NCBI GenBank assembly: GCA_900316645.1
Contig: ONDP01000003.1
Span: 40,258-104,257 of the forward strand
From: an uncultured Prevotellaceae bacterium
Lineage (GTDB): Bacteria > Bacteroidota > Bacteroidia > Bacteroidales > Bacteroidaceae
Direction of reading: 5' to 3'
DNA length: 64,000 nt
Every line of letters starts with the position of its first letter. Positions within the stretch are counted from its first letter, which is position 1. The position numbers and the translations under genes are program-made. Below, piece after piece: positions 1-7,737 of the stretch. The notes beneath the pieces were generated by a model. It made no database searches, was not told where the DNA came from, and saw only the letters and a list, made by a program, of their open reading frames with translations.

Positions 1-1362
1 AAGAACCTGGACGAACTGGCTAAGTGGGTCAGCAAGAGTGAGCAGCGTATGAATGAGCTGACTCATAGCAACCATACCGGCGGTTACAATTATGTGCTGA
101 TGTGGAAGTATGACGGCATTTCGTGCTCTATCGTTTATCAGGATGGCGAACTGGTGAGTGCATCGACTCGTGGCGATGGTAGGGTAGGGCAGGACATCAC
201 CGAGCATGTGAAGATGATGGGTAGTGTGCCCCAGCAGCTTTCAAAGATTTATTATGGTGAGGGCTTTTCTCTCAAAGGTCGTATCGAAGTGCGTGGCGAG
301 ATCTGTTGCAGTAAGAAGAATCTGCCGTTGCTCTCTCAGAAGTACACCGACTGCCGTACTGCCGCCAGCAGCTTGTGCAACCAGGCCGTGCCCGATGAGT
401 ACGACATGGCTATGCTCGACTTCATTCCCTGGGATGCTATAATTGACGAACAGATCAGCTGCCAGCGTTACCTTTGTCCTACGCCGTTGGGTTATCCTTG
501 GCATAAGCTCTCATTCCTGGAGAACCTGGGTTTCGTGCATCGTGCAGAGACTTTCTCGCCTCATGGCTACGAAGCCTGTGCTGCCTGCATTGCAGAGCGT
601 GAGAAGGAGCGTGACGCTTATCCATGGCCTGTTGACGGTGTGGTTATACGCATTACGCATGATGACTACTTCCAGATGTTCGGTGCCACTGAGCACCATC
701 CTCATGGCTCTATTGCCTATAAGTTTGCACCGGCTAAGACCATTACCCGCTGCACTCGCATTGAGGTGACTGTCGGTAAGACCGGCAAGCGTACTCCCGT
801 CGTACACTTCGAGCCTGTCACCATTATGGGCCGTACCGTCCGTAAGGCCAGCGTGGGCAGTGAGGCCACTCTCCAGCGTCTTGGTGTGGTCATGGGTAGC
901 ACCATTGAGGTAGGACTTGCTAACGATGTCCGTCCGACTGTCTATCGCGTTATAGAGGATGCAGAAAATCAGGCTCCCGAAGTTACGGAAAATGACCCCT
1001 TAGAGGGTATCGACTTCCCTGGTGAAGAGAGTCCTGTATGTAGCAACATTGTTGCTGCCTCTGAAGAGGAACAGCCCGAAGAGCCTTGGTTGGCTCCGTC
1101 GTTTGCAGATCTCTATCCTGAGACGCAGGTACTTCACGAGGCACCTACGCCTCCAGTAGTGGAGCCTGCTGTCGTTCCTGTCAGTGAGGATGATGGCCAG
1201 CAGTCGCCTGGTGGCTCTGTTGCTGCTCCTAACGGTAAGCATAAGATTCTGGCTGCCGTGGCCACTCTCTGCGTGGCTCTGGCCGTTGTGTGTGGTGCTG
1301 CCGTGCTCCTGGGTGCTCTGGCCTTTGCGCTGCCTGTGCTCAATGGAACACTTCGCGCATAA
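1..1362 (+). CDS. NAD+-dependent DNA ligase with C-terminal membrane helix (5' end outside window)
   Basis: Seals nicks in DNA using NAD+. The frame is open to base 1, upstream of the first ATG at 49, and its first residues (KNLDELAKWV) resemble the segment before the LigA active site, so the start is outside the window. Visible nucleotidyltransferase motifs in order: KYDG with the adenylated lysine (lysine codon at 106), STRGDG, VRGEI, DGVVIRI and AYKFAP, followed by an OB-fold-like segment (VGKTGKRTP...). The zinc finger, helix-hairpin-helix and BRCT domains of cellular LigA are absent. In their place is an acidic, proline-rich linker of about 85 residues and one strongly hydrophobic segment (about 1230-1350), which predicts a membrane anchor. 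A 22-bp iteron-like sequence lies in the linker (982-1003). Family assignment is secure; membrane attachment is inferred. Confidence 0.88.
   Translation, partial: KNLDELAKWVSKSEQRMNELTHSNHTGGYNYVLMWKYDGISCSIVYQDGELVSASTRGDGRVGQDITEHVKMMGSVPQQLSKIYYGEGFSLKGRIEVRGEICCSKKNLPLLSQKYTDCRTAASSLCNQAVPDEYDMAMLDFIPWDAIIDEQISCQRYLCPTPLGYPWHKLSFLENLGFVHRAETFSPHGYEACAACIAEREKERDAYPWPVDGVVIRITHDDYFQMFGATEHHPHGSIAYKFAPAKTITRCTRIEVTVGKTGKRTPVVHFEPVTIMGRTVRKASVGSEATLQRLGVVMGSTIEVGLANDVRPTVYRVIEDAENQAPEVTENDPLEGIDFPGEESPVCSNIVAASEEEQPEEPWLAPSFADLYPETQVLHEAPTPPVVEPAVVPVSEDDGQQSPGGSVAAPNGKHKILAAVATLCVALAVVCGAAVLLGALAFALPVLNGTLRA
982..1003 (+). repeat. Iteron-like 22-mer inside the ligase gene
   Basis: Matches the origin iteron: GTTACGG, AAAATG, ACCCCT, TAG. 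It differs from the copy at 3704-3725 only at the last bases. It is embedded in the ligase linker, where the coding constraint is probably weak. Likely an outlying Rep-binding site. Confidence 0.6.
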
Positions 1363-1406
1363 TCATCAATTCATAGATTCATAAATTCATAAAATCATTA
1401 TAGTAT

Positions 1407-2234
1407 ATGTCAGAAATCAGAGAAAATCAAGTAAGACCACTCCCTATATGGGATGGTGAACTATCACAGTACAGTCAGCACTTTATGACTGGTATGCAGT
1501 TTCATGGCCCATTCATCGTGACGGCTTCACAAGCTCGTAATGACCTTGGCCAGTGTATCATCAGCACTCGATCGCCACACCTGGTATGTAAGATTCATGC
1601 TTTCAAAACCAAAATGGGCGAGGGTGGAAATGAGAAAGCTCGCGCACAGGAAAAGCGTGAGGAAATGGCACGGATGGCATGGCTTCAGCAACGTGCAGAC
1701 GCTTTCGACAATGAGCGTGAGGCATTGCGTCAGGGCATAACCATCCGCGACTATATCGAGCAGAAGGGTAGGGTGTATGACGAAGAGTTTGACCAGCCGC
1801 GTATCGTGGTAAAGGTGCCTGGACTCTCGGCCTATCTGGAACTGCTTGGGTGCCTCGATTCGTTGAATGAGGGTGAAATAGATGCTATCGACTGGACGGG
1901 TGAGCATGGTATATTGGCTACGCTTGACAGCATGGCACAGTGGGCACAGAATATCTGGGATCGAAAAGACCGCCGCTACCGTGCTTCATCGACACTCGAC
2001 ATGCAGCCGTTACCTGAATGGCAGGCTGATGCCTACGACCCAGAACTGCGTCCCTGGATGCCTAAGAAGCGTGGCCTCGGTCATACCTATATCGACCCCA
2101 GCCGTCGCCCAGAACTGTTGCACTCGAAGGCTCCGCAAGGCTCTGCCGACTATGGCATGATACGCGACTTGAAACGTGCGACTGCCGACAATGCAGCTGT
2201 TGGCATGGCTCCTGAAAACTATGGTGATGAATAA
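1407..2234 (+). CDS. Hypothetical protein, 275 aa
   Basis: I do not recognise this family. It is a soluble, charged protein. Residues about 65-115 are rich in Lys, Glu, Arg and Gln and probably form a helical segment. The C-terminal third is rich in Trp, Tyr and Pro. It sits between the ligase and parA. The start is the ATG after an A/T-rich leader with repeated ATTCATA units (1363-1405), the same kind of leader seen before many genes here. Function unknown. Confidence 0.7.
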   Translation: MSEIRENQVRPLPIWDGELSQYSQHFMTGMQFHGPFIVTASQARNDLGQCIISTRSPHLVCKIHAFKTKMGEGGNEKARAQEKREEMARMAWLQQRADAFDNEREALRQGITIRDYIEQKGRVYDEEFDQPRIVVKVPGLSAYLELLGCLDSLNEGEIDAIDWTGEHGILATLDSMAQWAQNIWDRKDRRYRASSTLDMQPLPEWQADAYDPELRPWMPKKRGLGHTYIDPSRRPELLHSKAPQGSADYGMIRDLKRATADNAAVGMAPENYGDE

Positions 2235-2335
2235 TGGTCCTGTATGTGGTTATGTTATAACGACTCTGAAAAATCACAGTTTTCATAAATTCATTAACTC
2301 ATATTTTCATAAATTCATAAAATAATGACGATTTT

Positions 2336-2368
2336 ATTTTGTCAATTCAAAGTTTTATAGTACATTTG
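2336..2368 (+). promoter_or_regulatory. Bacteroidota-type promoter for parA
   Basis: A TACATTTG -7 box (2361-2368) follows a TTTTG-containing -33 region with about 20 bp spacing. The 15 bp of the upstream region (ATTTTGTCAATTCAA, 2336-2350) recur exactly at 40608-40622, upstream of another -7 box. The start codon of parA is 24 bp downstream. Confidence 0.7.
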
Positions 2369-2392
2369 CACCAAATTAAAATAATATAGGTT

Positions 2393-3256
2393 ATGGAAAG
2401 ACTGAAAGAAGTTTTGGCTTTTGCCAACAACAAGGGTGGGGTAGCGAAGACTACCACCGTGCAGAACGTGGCTGCCGGAATGCTGAGACGTGATCCGTCG
2501 CTGCGCATCCTCTGCATTGACCTGGACCCGCAAGGGAATCTCTCATCGCTCCTGGGATGGAGGGAAAAGATGAAACAGTATCACGAGCAGAAGCACTCGA
2601 CGCTGACGGTGGCCGACGCTCTGAGGGATGGCGATAACAATCACCTGCCAGTGTATCAGAGCCGCGAGGGGCTGTTCTATGTGCCTGCATCGCCCATGCT
2701 GGCCGAGATAGATCCTGACCTGCACCGCCAGATGCAGCCGAAGCTGGTGCTGGCCTCGCTGTTTGGTAACGACATTCACTACATGGATAACCTCTACATG
2801 GAGGCAGAGCGACTGGATGGAGACTACATAGAGGACTGCTTCGACTATGTGCTGATAGACTGTGCTCCTGCGCTGTCAGAACTGACCTACAACGCCCTGG
2901 GTGCCGCTACGGGTGTAATCATACCCGTGCAGCTGGGTTCGCTCAGTGTGGACGGCATAGGGCGCATGATGGAGGCTTACAAGGCGGTTAAGCGGAAACT
3001 AAACAACGACCTGGATATGCGGGGCCTGCTGATAGTGATGGCCGATGAGCGCACTAACCTGGCACGAGAGACCAGCGACTTCCTGCGCGACACCTACGAT
3101 GCCGACATGTTCAAGACGCGCATCCGTCAGTGTGTGAAGGTGGGTGAAAGCCAGTTCCAGCATCAGGACATCTTCGACTATGCGCCTGACTGTACCGCTG
3201 CCCGCGACTACGACGATTTTATCACGGAATTGTTGAACAATGATAATGAGGAATAA
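2393..3256 (+). CDS. parA: ParA-family partition ATPase
   Basis: Walker-type ATPase that segregates low-copy plasmids with a centromere-binding partner. The deviant Walker A motif KGGVAKTT lies near the N terminus (residues about 14-21). CIDLDPQGN (A') and VLIDCAPALS (Walker B region) follow. At 287 aa it is a normal length for the short ParA class without an N-terminal HTH. The next gene begins 2 bp after the stop codon and encodes a ribbon-helix-helix candidate, the usual partner layout. Together with the adjacent Rep and iterons it indicates extrachromosomal maintenance. Confidence 0.93.
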   Translation: MERLKEVLAFANNKGGVAKTTTVQNVAAGMLRRDPSLRILCIDLDPQGNLSSLLGWREKMKQYHEQKHSTLTVADALRDGDNNHLPVYQSREGLFYVPASPMLAEIDPDLHRQMQPKLVLASLFGNDIHYMDNLYMEAERLDGDYIEDCFDYVLIDCAPALSELTYNALGAATGVIIPVQLGSLSVDGIGRMMEAYKAVKRKLNNDLDMRGLLIVMADERTNLARETSDFLRDTYDADMFKTRIRQCVKVGESQFQHQDIFDYAPDCTAARDYDDFITELLNNDNEE

Positions 3257-3258
3257 CT

Positions 3259-3600
3259 ATGGCTACAAAATCGTATAAGAAAAAGAGTATCGTGGCTGGA
3301 TCACCTGCCATTCAGGAACACGAGGCCATGATGCAGGAGGTGATGAATGAGCAGCCTGTCAACGACACGCCAGCCGTTCCGACGGCCAGTGTGCCAACAG
3401 GTAAGGGCGTGAAGCCTACGGGTGTGTTCTCGCAGTATGCTACTGGCATGACGAAGAATGTGCAGACGCGCATCCCCTTTGACATGTACCAGCGTTTGCT
3501 TGCCCTGAAGATGCAGAGTGAGCAGCGGGATAAGAAACTGAAACTCTCCATCGGCGACCTGGTGCTTCAGGCCATCGACGAATATCTGCAACGGCATTGA
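3259..3600 (+). CDS. Probable ParB-like ribbon-helix-helix protein, 113 aa
   Basis: A small basic protein whose C-terminal 50 residues (QTRIPFDMYQRLLALKM...LSIGDLVLQAIDEYL) fit a ribbon-helix-helix pattern: one strand with alternating residues and two helices. The N-terminal half is low complexity and Thr/Pro/Val-rich, probably disordered. It starts 2 bp after parA, so it is probably cotranscribed with it. By position and fold it is the likely centromere-binding adaptor. No ParB nuclease or HTH motif is visible. Confidence 0.7.
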   Translation: MATKSYKKKSIVAGSPAIQEHEAMMQEVMNEQPVNDTPAVPTASVPTGKGVKPTGVFSQYATGMTKNVQTRIPFDMYQRLLALKMQSEQRDKKLKLSIGDLVLQAIDEYLQRH

Positions 3601-3658
3601 GGTTACGTCCTCATACCCCTTACTTAAAGGCTATGCAGGAAATCACCGATTTTGGAGA

Positions 3659-3725
3659 GTTACCGAATTTGACCCCTAAATTTACGACCCCGCACCCCTG
3701 AAGGTTACGGAAAATGACCCCTAAA
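3659..3725 (-). repeat. Two reverse-orientation iterons
   Basis: Copies at 3659-3680 (GTTACCG, AATTTG, ACCCCTAAA) and 3704-3725 (GTTACGG, AAAATG, ACCCCTAAA) are 45 bp apart. The two leftmost sites of the downstream trio have the same spacing. Confidence 0.8.
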
Positions 3726-3944
3726 TGAAGCATTTTCTTTATTTATTATATAGTATTGAGAATTTTCTTTTATGGATTTAGAAAAGATATATAATTATAA
3801 CGGTATGAAAATAGCCGGAAAAGCCTTTATACAAAGGGTTTCCGCTCTTTGCAGGGTGCAAATGTCCGTAACTTTCGGTGCAAATGTTCGTAACATAAGG
3901 GTAATTATCCGTAACCGTAGGGGATATTCTCTGGAACCCTTTTG

Positions 3945-4036
3945 TTTAGGGGTAAAACAGCGTAACCTATCGCTGAATATGGTGGAAGATTTAGGGGTAA
4001 AATCCCGTAACCTGTTTAGGGGTAAAACTTCGTAAC
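3945..4036 (+). repeat. Three 22-bp iterons directly upstream of rep
   Basis: Copies at 3945-3966, 3990-4011 and 4015-4036 share TTTAGGGGTAAAA and CGTAAC and differ only in the 2-3 bases between. The last copy overlaps the -7 box of the rep promoter. Confidence 0.85.
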
Positions 4037-4040
4037 TTTG
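4033..4040 (+). promoter_or_regulatory. rep promoter -7 box overlapping an iteron
   Basis: TAACTTTG fits the TAnnTTTG consensus and shares 4 bp with the last iteron, so initiator bound there would occlude it. The rep start codon is 31 bp downstream of the box. Confidence 0.6.
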
Positions 4041-4070
4041 AGTCGATACTAAGTTTCAACTTATAAAGAA

Positions 4071-5540
4071 ATGACTATGGCAAAGAAAAACAAAGACGAT
4101 AAGATGCAGGCACTCATCAAGAGCGACAATGCCATTATCCGTGAGCTGCGCGATCAGAAGTGGATTTATAATCCCAAGGTGTTCGCACAGGTGGCTGGTG
4201 ACTTCTCGCTGATGCACCAAAGGGTTCTGTTGGGTGTGCTCGAAAAGCTGCAAGACCGTATAGCCTATTCTGCTTCTGAGCATCAGAAGAATCAGCAGCT
4301 TTGGCTCCCGCTCTTCTCGCCGGACGAAATGAATACGTCGGTGGACTTCGAGATAGACCCAAGAGATATTGGTGTGACTCCTGGCCACTATCCTGAGTTG
4401 GCACAGGCTTTGTCAGATCTGATAGGTCTGAAGATGGGTTGGCCGAAGCGTAAGGGTAATAAGACGGTGTATCAGTTTGTGTCATTCTTCAGTCGCCTGG
4501 AAATGCCGATGACTGAAAGCGGATGGCGCACAGGAAAGATCCGCGTAAAGATGGATAAGGAGAATGTCAACGACTTCTTATCCATGGAGCGTGGCTATAC
4601 TGACCACATCGCTAAGATTGCTCAGTTCTCGAAGAAACAGCGTACTCCCAGACTGTATATCTACCTTTCGACGTTCAAATATAAGAAGCGTGACGAAGTA
4701 GAGTACCCAGAACTGTGCGAGTTCCTTGGCATTGATGATGAAAGTTATGTGGAGTCGCATAAGGCAGAGAATCCTAATGTGAAGCCTACGGATAATCCTT
4801 TTCATAAGTTCTCGAAGGTGAAGAAACTGATTCTGGACCCATCGAAGCAGGAAATGGATAAGTTCTCGGCTGAGAAGAAAATCGACTTCACGTTTACTTA
4901 CGAGCCGATGTATAAGGATGGCCGTAAGAAGGGTAATCCTACGCATATTGAGTTTGTCATCGTTCCAGGACCGCTGGGAATTGAGCGTGAACAGGACCGC
5001 AAACGTCATGGGCAGGTGCAGAGTGTCATCAGTTCGCTTACGAAATGGTGTCCTGACATCAAACCTTACGAGGTGGTGGAACTGGCCAAGGAGGTGCAGG
5101 ATGACTGGCTGGATGACTTCTGTAACTTTGCCTACGACGATGTGCGCCATCAGGTAGAGAAGACTCAGCCAGACCATGTGGCAGAATATGTCATTACGAT
5201 GCTCTCTAACTGGATTAAGGATCGTCAGATGGCCGCAGAGCGTAAGCGTATAGAGGACCAGAGACAGTATGAGCTATTTGAGCGTCAGGAGGCAGAAAGT
5301 AAGTGGCCTGCTTGCTTTGCTGAGATCTCGGCATCTATACCTGTCACTTCCAGTCAGCTTTATTTCTGTGACTATGGGAATGCAGAGATAAAAGGGGTGG
5401 TTAGAAAGACCATCACTTTGTGGATAGTGAATGAGGCATTTATATCGGTGATTGAAAGCAAAGAGAATCTGCCGGCCTATGAGGGTGCTATCCGTAAATA
5501 TTATGGTCAAATAGCCGTTCAATACAAATTGATAAGGTAA
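4071..5540 (+). CDS. Rep_3-type replication initiator
   Basis: Replication initiator of the RepB/RepE class, expected to bind the adjacent iterons and open the origin. The N-terminal half (residues about 20-260) has the paired winged-helix pattern of the family: an early segment on cell-cycle-independent growth (IYNPKVFAQVAG...LMHQRVLLGVLEKL), a variable linker, then SKKQRTPRLYIYLS and LGIDDESY. At 489 aa it is longer than most plasmid Reps. The extra C-terminal part has a Lys/Arg/Gln-rich helix (about residues 380-410). It is flanked on both sides by iterons and is probably autoregulated, because the nearest one overlaps the promoter. Confidence 0.82.
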   Translation: MTMAKKNKDDKMQALIKSDNAIIRELRDQKWIYNPKVFAQVAGDFSLMHQRVLLGVLEKLQDRIAYSASEHQKNQQLWLPLFSPDEMNTSVDFEIDPRDIGVTPGHYPELAQALSDLIGLKMGWPKRKGNKTVYQFVSFFSRLEMPMTESGWRTGKIRVKMDKENVNDFLSMERGYTDHIAKIAQFSKKQRTPRLYIYLSTFKYKKRDEVEYPELCEFLGIDDESYVESHKAENPNVKPTDNPFHKFSKVKKLILDPSKQEMDKFSAEKKIDFTFTYEPMYKDGRKKGNPTHIEFVIVPGPLGIEREQDRKRHGQVQSVISSLTKWCPDIKPYEVVELAKEVQDDWLDDFCNFAYDDVRHQVEKTQPDHVAEYVITMLSNWIKDRQMAAERKRIEDQRQYELFERQEAESKWPACFAEISASIPVTSSQLYFCDYGNAEIKGVVRKTITLWIVNEAFISVIESKENLPAYEGAIRKYYGQIAVQYKLIR

Positions 5541-5541
5541 G

Positions 5542-5563
5542 GTTACGGAAAATACCCCCTAAA
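5542..5563 (-). repeat. Isolated iteron downstream of rep
   Basis: GTTACGG, AAAATA, CCCCCTAAA begins 1 bp after the rep stop codon. It matches the reverse-orientation origin iterons with one substitution. Confidence 0.7.
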
Positions 5564-5592
5564 TTTGTCTCACATTTTTCATTTGATAGAAG

Positions 5593-5621
5593 TACCTTTG
5601 GCGTAGTATTCACCAAAGGTA
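5593..5621 (+). promoter_or_regulatory. Promoter -7 box within a 9-bp inverted repeat
   Basis: TACCTTTGG (5593-5601) is exactly inverted as CCAAAGGTA (5613-5621), with an 11-bp loop followed by TTTTTATTG. The left arm is also a consensus TAnnTTTG box. It could be the promoter/operator of the lipoprotein gene at 5632 or a terminator for rep; the sequence allows both. Confidence 0.5.
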
Positions 5622-5631
5622 TTTTTATTGT

Positions 5632-6234
5632 ATGAGAAAAAAATCACTGCTTTTCTGTTTTTTGTGTTGCTATATCATAGCAGCCTTATCCTCGTGTTCT
5701 GCTACTCAGACTACCATCGACCACTCAGAGAGCCACCATATAGATAGCAGCTTTGTGCAGATGCAGTTGCAGCAGTTGGTCAGTCAGCAGCAGGCCCGTT
5801 ACGACTCTCTGATGCGTGTGGTGCAGCAGCGTGACTCGATTTCCCAGAATATCAACGAGCAGGAGCGTGAGCACATCACCGAAACGGTTACGTCGTGGAT
5901 CGACTCGCTGGGGCGCAAGGTGACTCAGGAGGCCCGTACCATCGACCGCCAGCGTGACCGATCAGAGGAACTGCGTCAGCAGCGTATCATCAATGAGCAG
6001 GAGCAACGCATCCAGTCGTGCCAGGAGCGCATCGACTCGCTCTATAATCTCTTACTCGAAAAGACGGCTCTGGAGGTAAACGACACAACCAATTACCACA
6101 AAGAGGTCATCAAACCGGCACACACGCCATCGTTCCTACAACGTGTGCATGACTTCTTTACTACCTTGGTCAATGTCATCGTCTTTGCTGCTATCTTCGC
6201 CTTTATCATTCGCTGGAAACGCCGTAAGTCGTAA
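5632..6234 (+). CDS. Lipoprotein with C-terminal TM helix; candidate unimolecular spanin
   Basis: Begins with a signal peptide and lipobox (LSSC, cysteine at residue 23), continues as a long Gln/Glu/Arg-rich coiled coil (about residues 35-145) and ends in one hydrophobic helix (about 175-193) followed by a basic tail RWKRRKS. An outer-membrane lipid anchor, a periplasmic coiled coil and an inner-membrane helix in one chain is the topology of unimolecular spanins (phage T1 gp11 type), which fuse inner and outer membranes at lysis. No homology was tested and no endolysin or holin was recognised nearby. Its 3' end overlaps the convergent radical SAM gene by 29 bp. Confidence 0.6.
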   Translation: MRKKSLLFCFLCCYIIAALSSCSATQTTIDHSESHHIDSSFVQMQLQQLVSQQQARYDSLMRVVQQRDSISQNINEQEREHITETVTSWIDSLGRKVTQEARTIDRQRDRSEELRQQRIINEQEQRIQSCQERIDSLYNLLLEKTALEVNDTTNYHKEVIKPAHTPSFLQRVHDFFTTLVNVIVFAAIFAFIIRWKRRKS

Positions 6235-7215
6235 GATACTCCCTACACCTGAAGCCTTTTCGTGGCTCAAACTCTTCAAAGGAATGGGCTACGAAATGGG
6301 CTTTTTTGTTGACCCATCCTGCCATGTCCTTTTGCCATTGTGGAATGATATGGTGTGGGTTGTTAGGATCACGGTAGGGCTGGGCATGTGGATAGACATA
6401 GCGGCCCTGATGTGAGGCCCGCGTCTCTTGTGTACGATGCCACCAATAGGTGATGCGCTCGTAGCACTCCCTGAAGTCTGAGGTGAGCATGGTGTATAGG
6501 AAGTATTGCCCTGTGAAGCCGTAGCGGTTGATCATATTCATGGCCCGCTCACATTCTGCTATCTGTCCGTGTGTGTCACAGCCGAAGCGGATGCGGTTGT
6601 TATCGAGCCACTTCACTTTTGCCAGCAGCTGTGCTATCTCATCCGTTACCAGTCGTGCATCGAGGGCCTGATTGAAGTCCACTCGGTAGCCTCTTTCTAT
6701 AATCTTTTGCAGCTGCTGTATGCAGTAGTCGCCAGCAGCCAGAATATTGTTATCCATCAGCACTAACTTACGACGGCCCTCAATGGCTATTTCGTCCACA
6801 TCCATATATGGCCGGATGGCTCCCTCTTTCTTGGGCACCACACACCAACGGCATTTGTTAGGACAGCCGCGAGTGAGGAATCCGTAGGCAGTATCTTTCG
6901 GGATGTTAGGATAGATGGAGTAGTCTGGCTGCAAACGGTCTATTTCGTCGGGCAACTGGCTCAGAGGATCATAGCCGGTGCCTCCTTTGATGATTTTGTC
7001 TGCATCGTAGATATAAGTATCGTCTGGGGAAAAGTTAAACACTTTCGACATATACACAATGTCGTAGTGCTCCATGGGGCTTGCCCATGAGATTTGCCCC
7101 CCCCCCTATTACGCCAGTATCTCGCAATCTTAGCGAGTGCGAGATTGGGGTAAATCGTGGCTCCCCACTTTTTTTTCTTGGCGTGTCCGTCCACGTCCAC
7201 AAGTCCTATCTTCAT
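6206..7215 (-). CDS. Radical SAM protein, frame broken at a G10 tract
   Basis: Starts at 7215 (MKIGLVDVDGH) and is joined at the homopolymer 7097-7106 (C on this strand, G in the gene) to a frame ending at 6206. As written, 10 G shift the frame. With 8 or 11 G the product reads NRGGQISWASPMEHYD and continues to 336 aa. The radical SAM cluster motif is RGCPNKCRWC (Cys-x3-Cys-x2-Cys). The N-terminal part resembles the B12-binding-like half of this class, with MKIGLVDVDGH and a PNLALAKIARY helix. The substrate is unknown; similar proteins are frequent in gut phages. A truncated start at 7075 would lose the N-terminal domain. Confidence 0.8.
7097..7106 (-). repeat. G10 homopolymer (off length) in radical SAM gene
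   Basis: Read on the minus strand, ten G followed by CAAATC. A length of 8 (or 11) restores the frame. Confidence 0.85.
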
Positions 7216-7310
7216 ATATTAAGCATGTTTGAACAGTCTTATTTTGCAGAAATCTGTCACATTAAGCAGGTTTGAAACTTCTTAATTTACAGATACCCGT
7301 CAAATTCTAA

Positions 7311-7553
7311 TCAATTCTTACCTTTACTCTGTTGTGCCATGGCCATCAGTTTACGCTCTTCGTCGGTGGTGGTGTCAAGCGTGATTTGTTTGAAGTCTGG
7401 GTATTTCTCCCATATCAGATCAGAGGCTTCAAGAGCCTTTGATACGGTGTCTTTTATCAAGTCCTGAAATCCGTCCAGGTTCTTAATCTCGTTGGTCTCA
7501 GGTTCAATGCGGAAAGTTCTGTCATTGATGCCCTGTGCTAATATAATTTTCAT
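7311..7553 (-). CDS. Hypothetical protein, 80 aa
   Basis: Small acidic protein (MKIILAQGIND...), not recognised. It has two predicted amphipathic helices and a Lys-rich end. The start is preceded by the recurrent A/T-rich ATTCAT leader (7554-7575 on the complementary strand). It lies between the radical SAM gene and a 46-codon ORF on the same strand. Confidence 0.6.
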   Translation of the reverse strand: MKIILAQGINDRTFRIEPETNEIKNLDGFQDLIKDTVSKALEASDLIWEKYPDFKQITLDTTTDEERKLMAMAQQSKGKN

Positions 7554-7581
7554 AATTTAATGAATTGATGAATTACTTAAA

Positions 7582-7722
7582 TCATTTATTTTTCTTGTGA
7601 AGAATGACCCTGTTATACGTTTCCTCAATAGCTTTATATTCCTGTATTGTCATTGGTATAGGTGGGGTCATAGGACGTAACATTGGACGTTTTTTAGGCA
7701 ATGAGTATTTTTTGTTTGACAT
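7582..7722 (-). CDS. Small basic protein, 46 aa
   Basis: MSNKKYSLPKKRPMLRPMTP..., Pro/Met-rich in the first half and helical and basic at the end. It sits in a gap between two longer genes on the same strand, 15 bp from the methyltransferase stop. It is not recognised; it is called because it fills the gap with a clean start and stop in the operon direction. Confidence 0.5.
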   Translation of the reverse strand: MSNKKYSLPKKRPMLRPMTPPIPMTIQEYKAIEETYNRVILHKKNK

Positions 7723-7737
7723 AATCGTAATCTTTCT

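Larger units (their letters stand above)
3601..4070. other. Plasmid-type replication origin with iterons
   Basis: A non-coding stretch between the partition genes and rep with repeated 22-mers in both orientations. The core is TTTAGGGGT, 7 variable bases, CGTAAC. Three copies in this orientation lie at 3945-3966, 3990-4011 and 4015-4036. Two reverse-orientation copies are at 3659-3680 and 3704-3725, with a degenerate one at 3602-3623. Half-sites ending in CGTAAC occur at 3867, 3889 and 3910, about two helical turns apart. The middle (3726-3860) is A/T-rich. The arrangement is typical of iteron origins served by Rep_3 initiators. Confidence 0.85.

Noticed and set aside
3772-4035. 87-aa ORF over the iterons
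   Set aside because: Its codons are the iterons themselves; composition is unlike its neighbours and it ends within the rep promoter.
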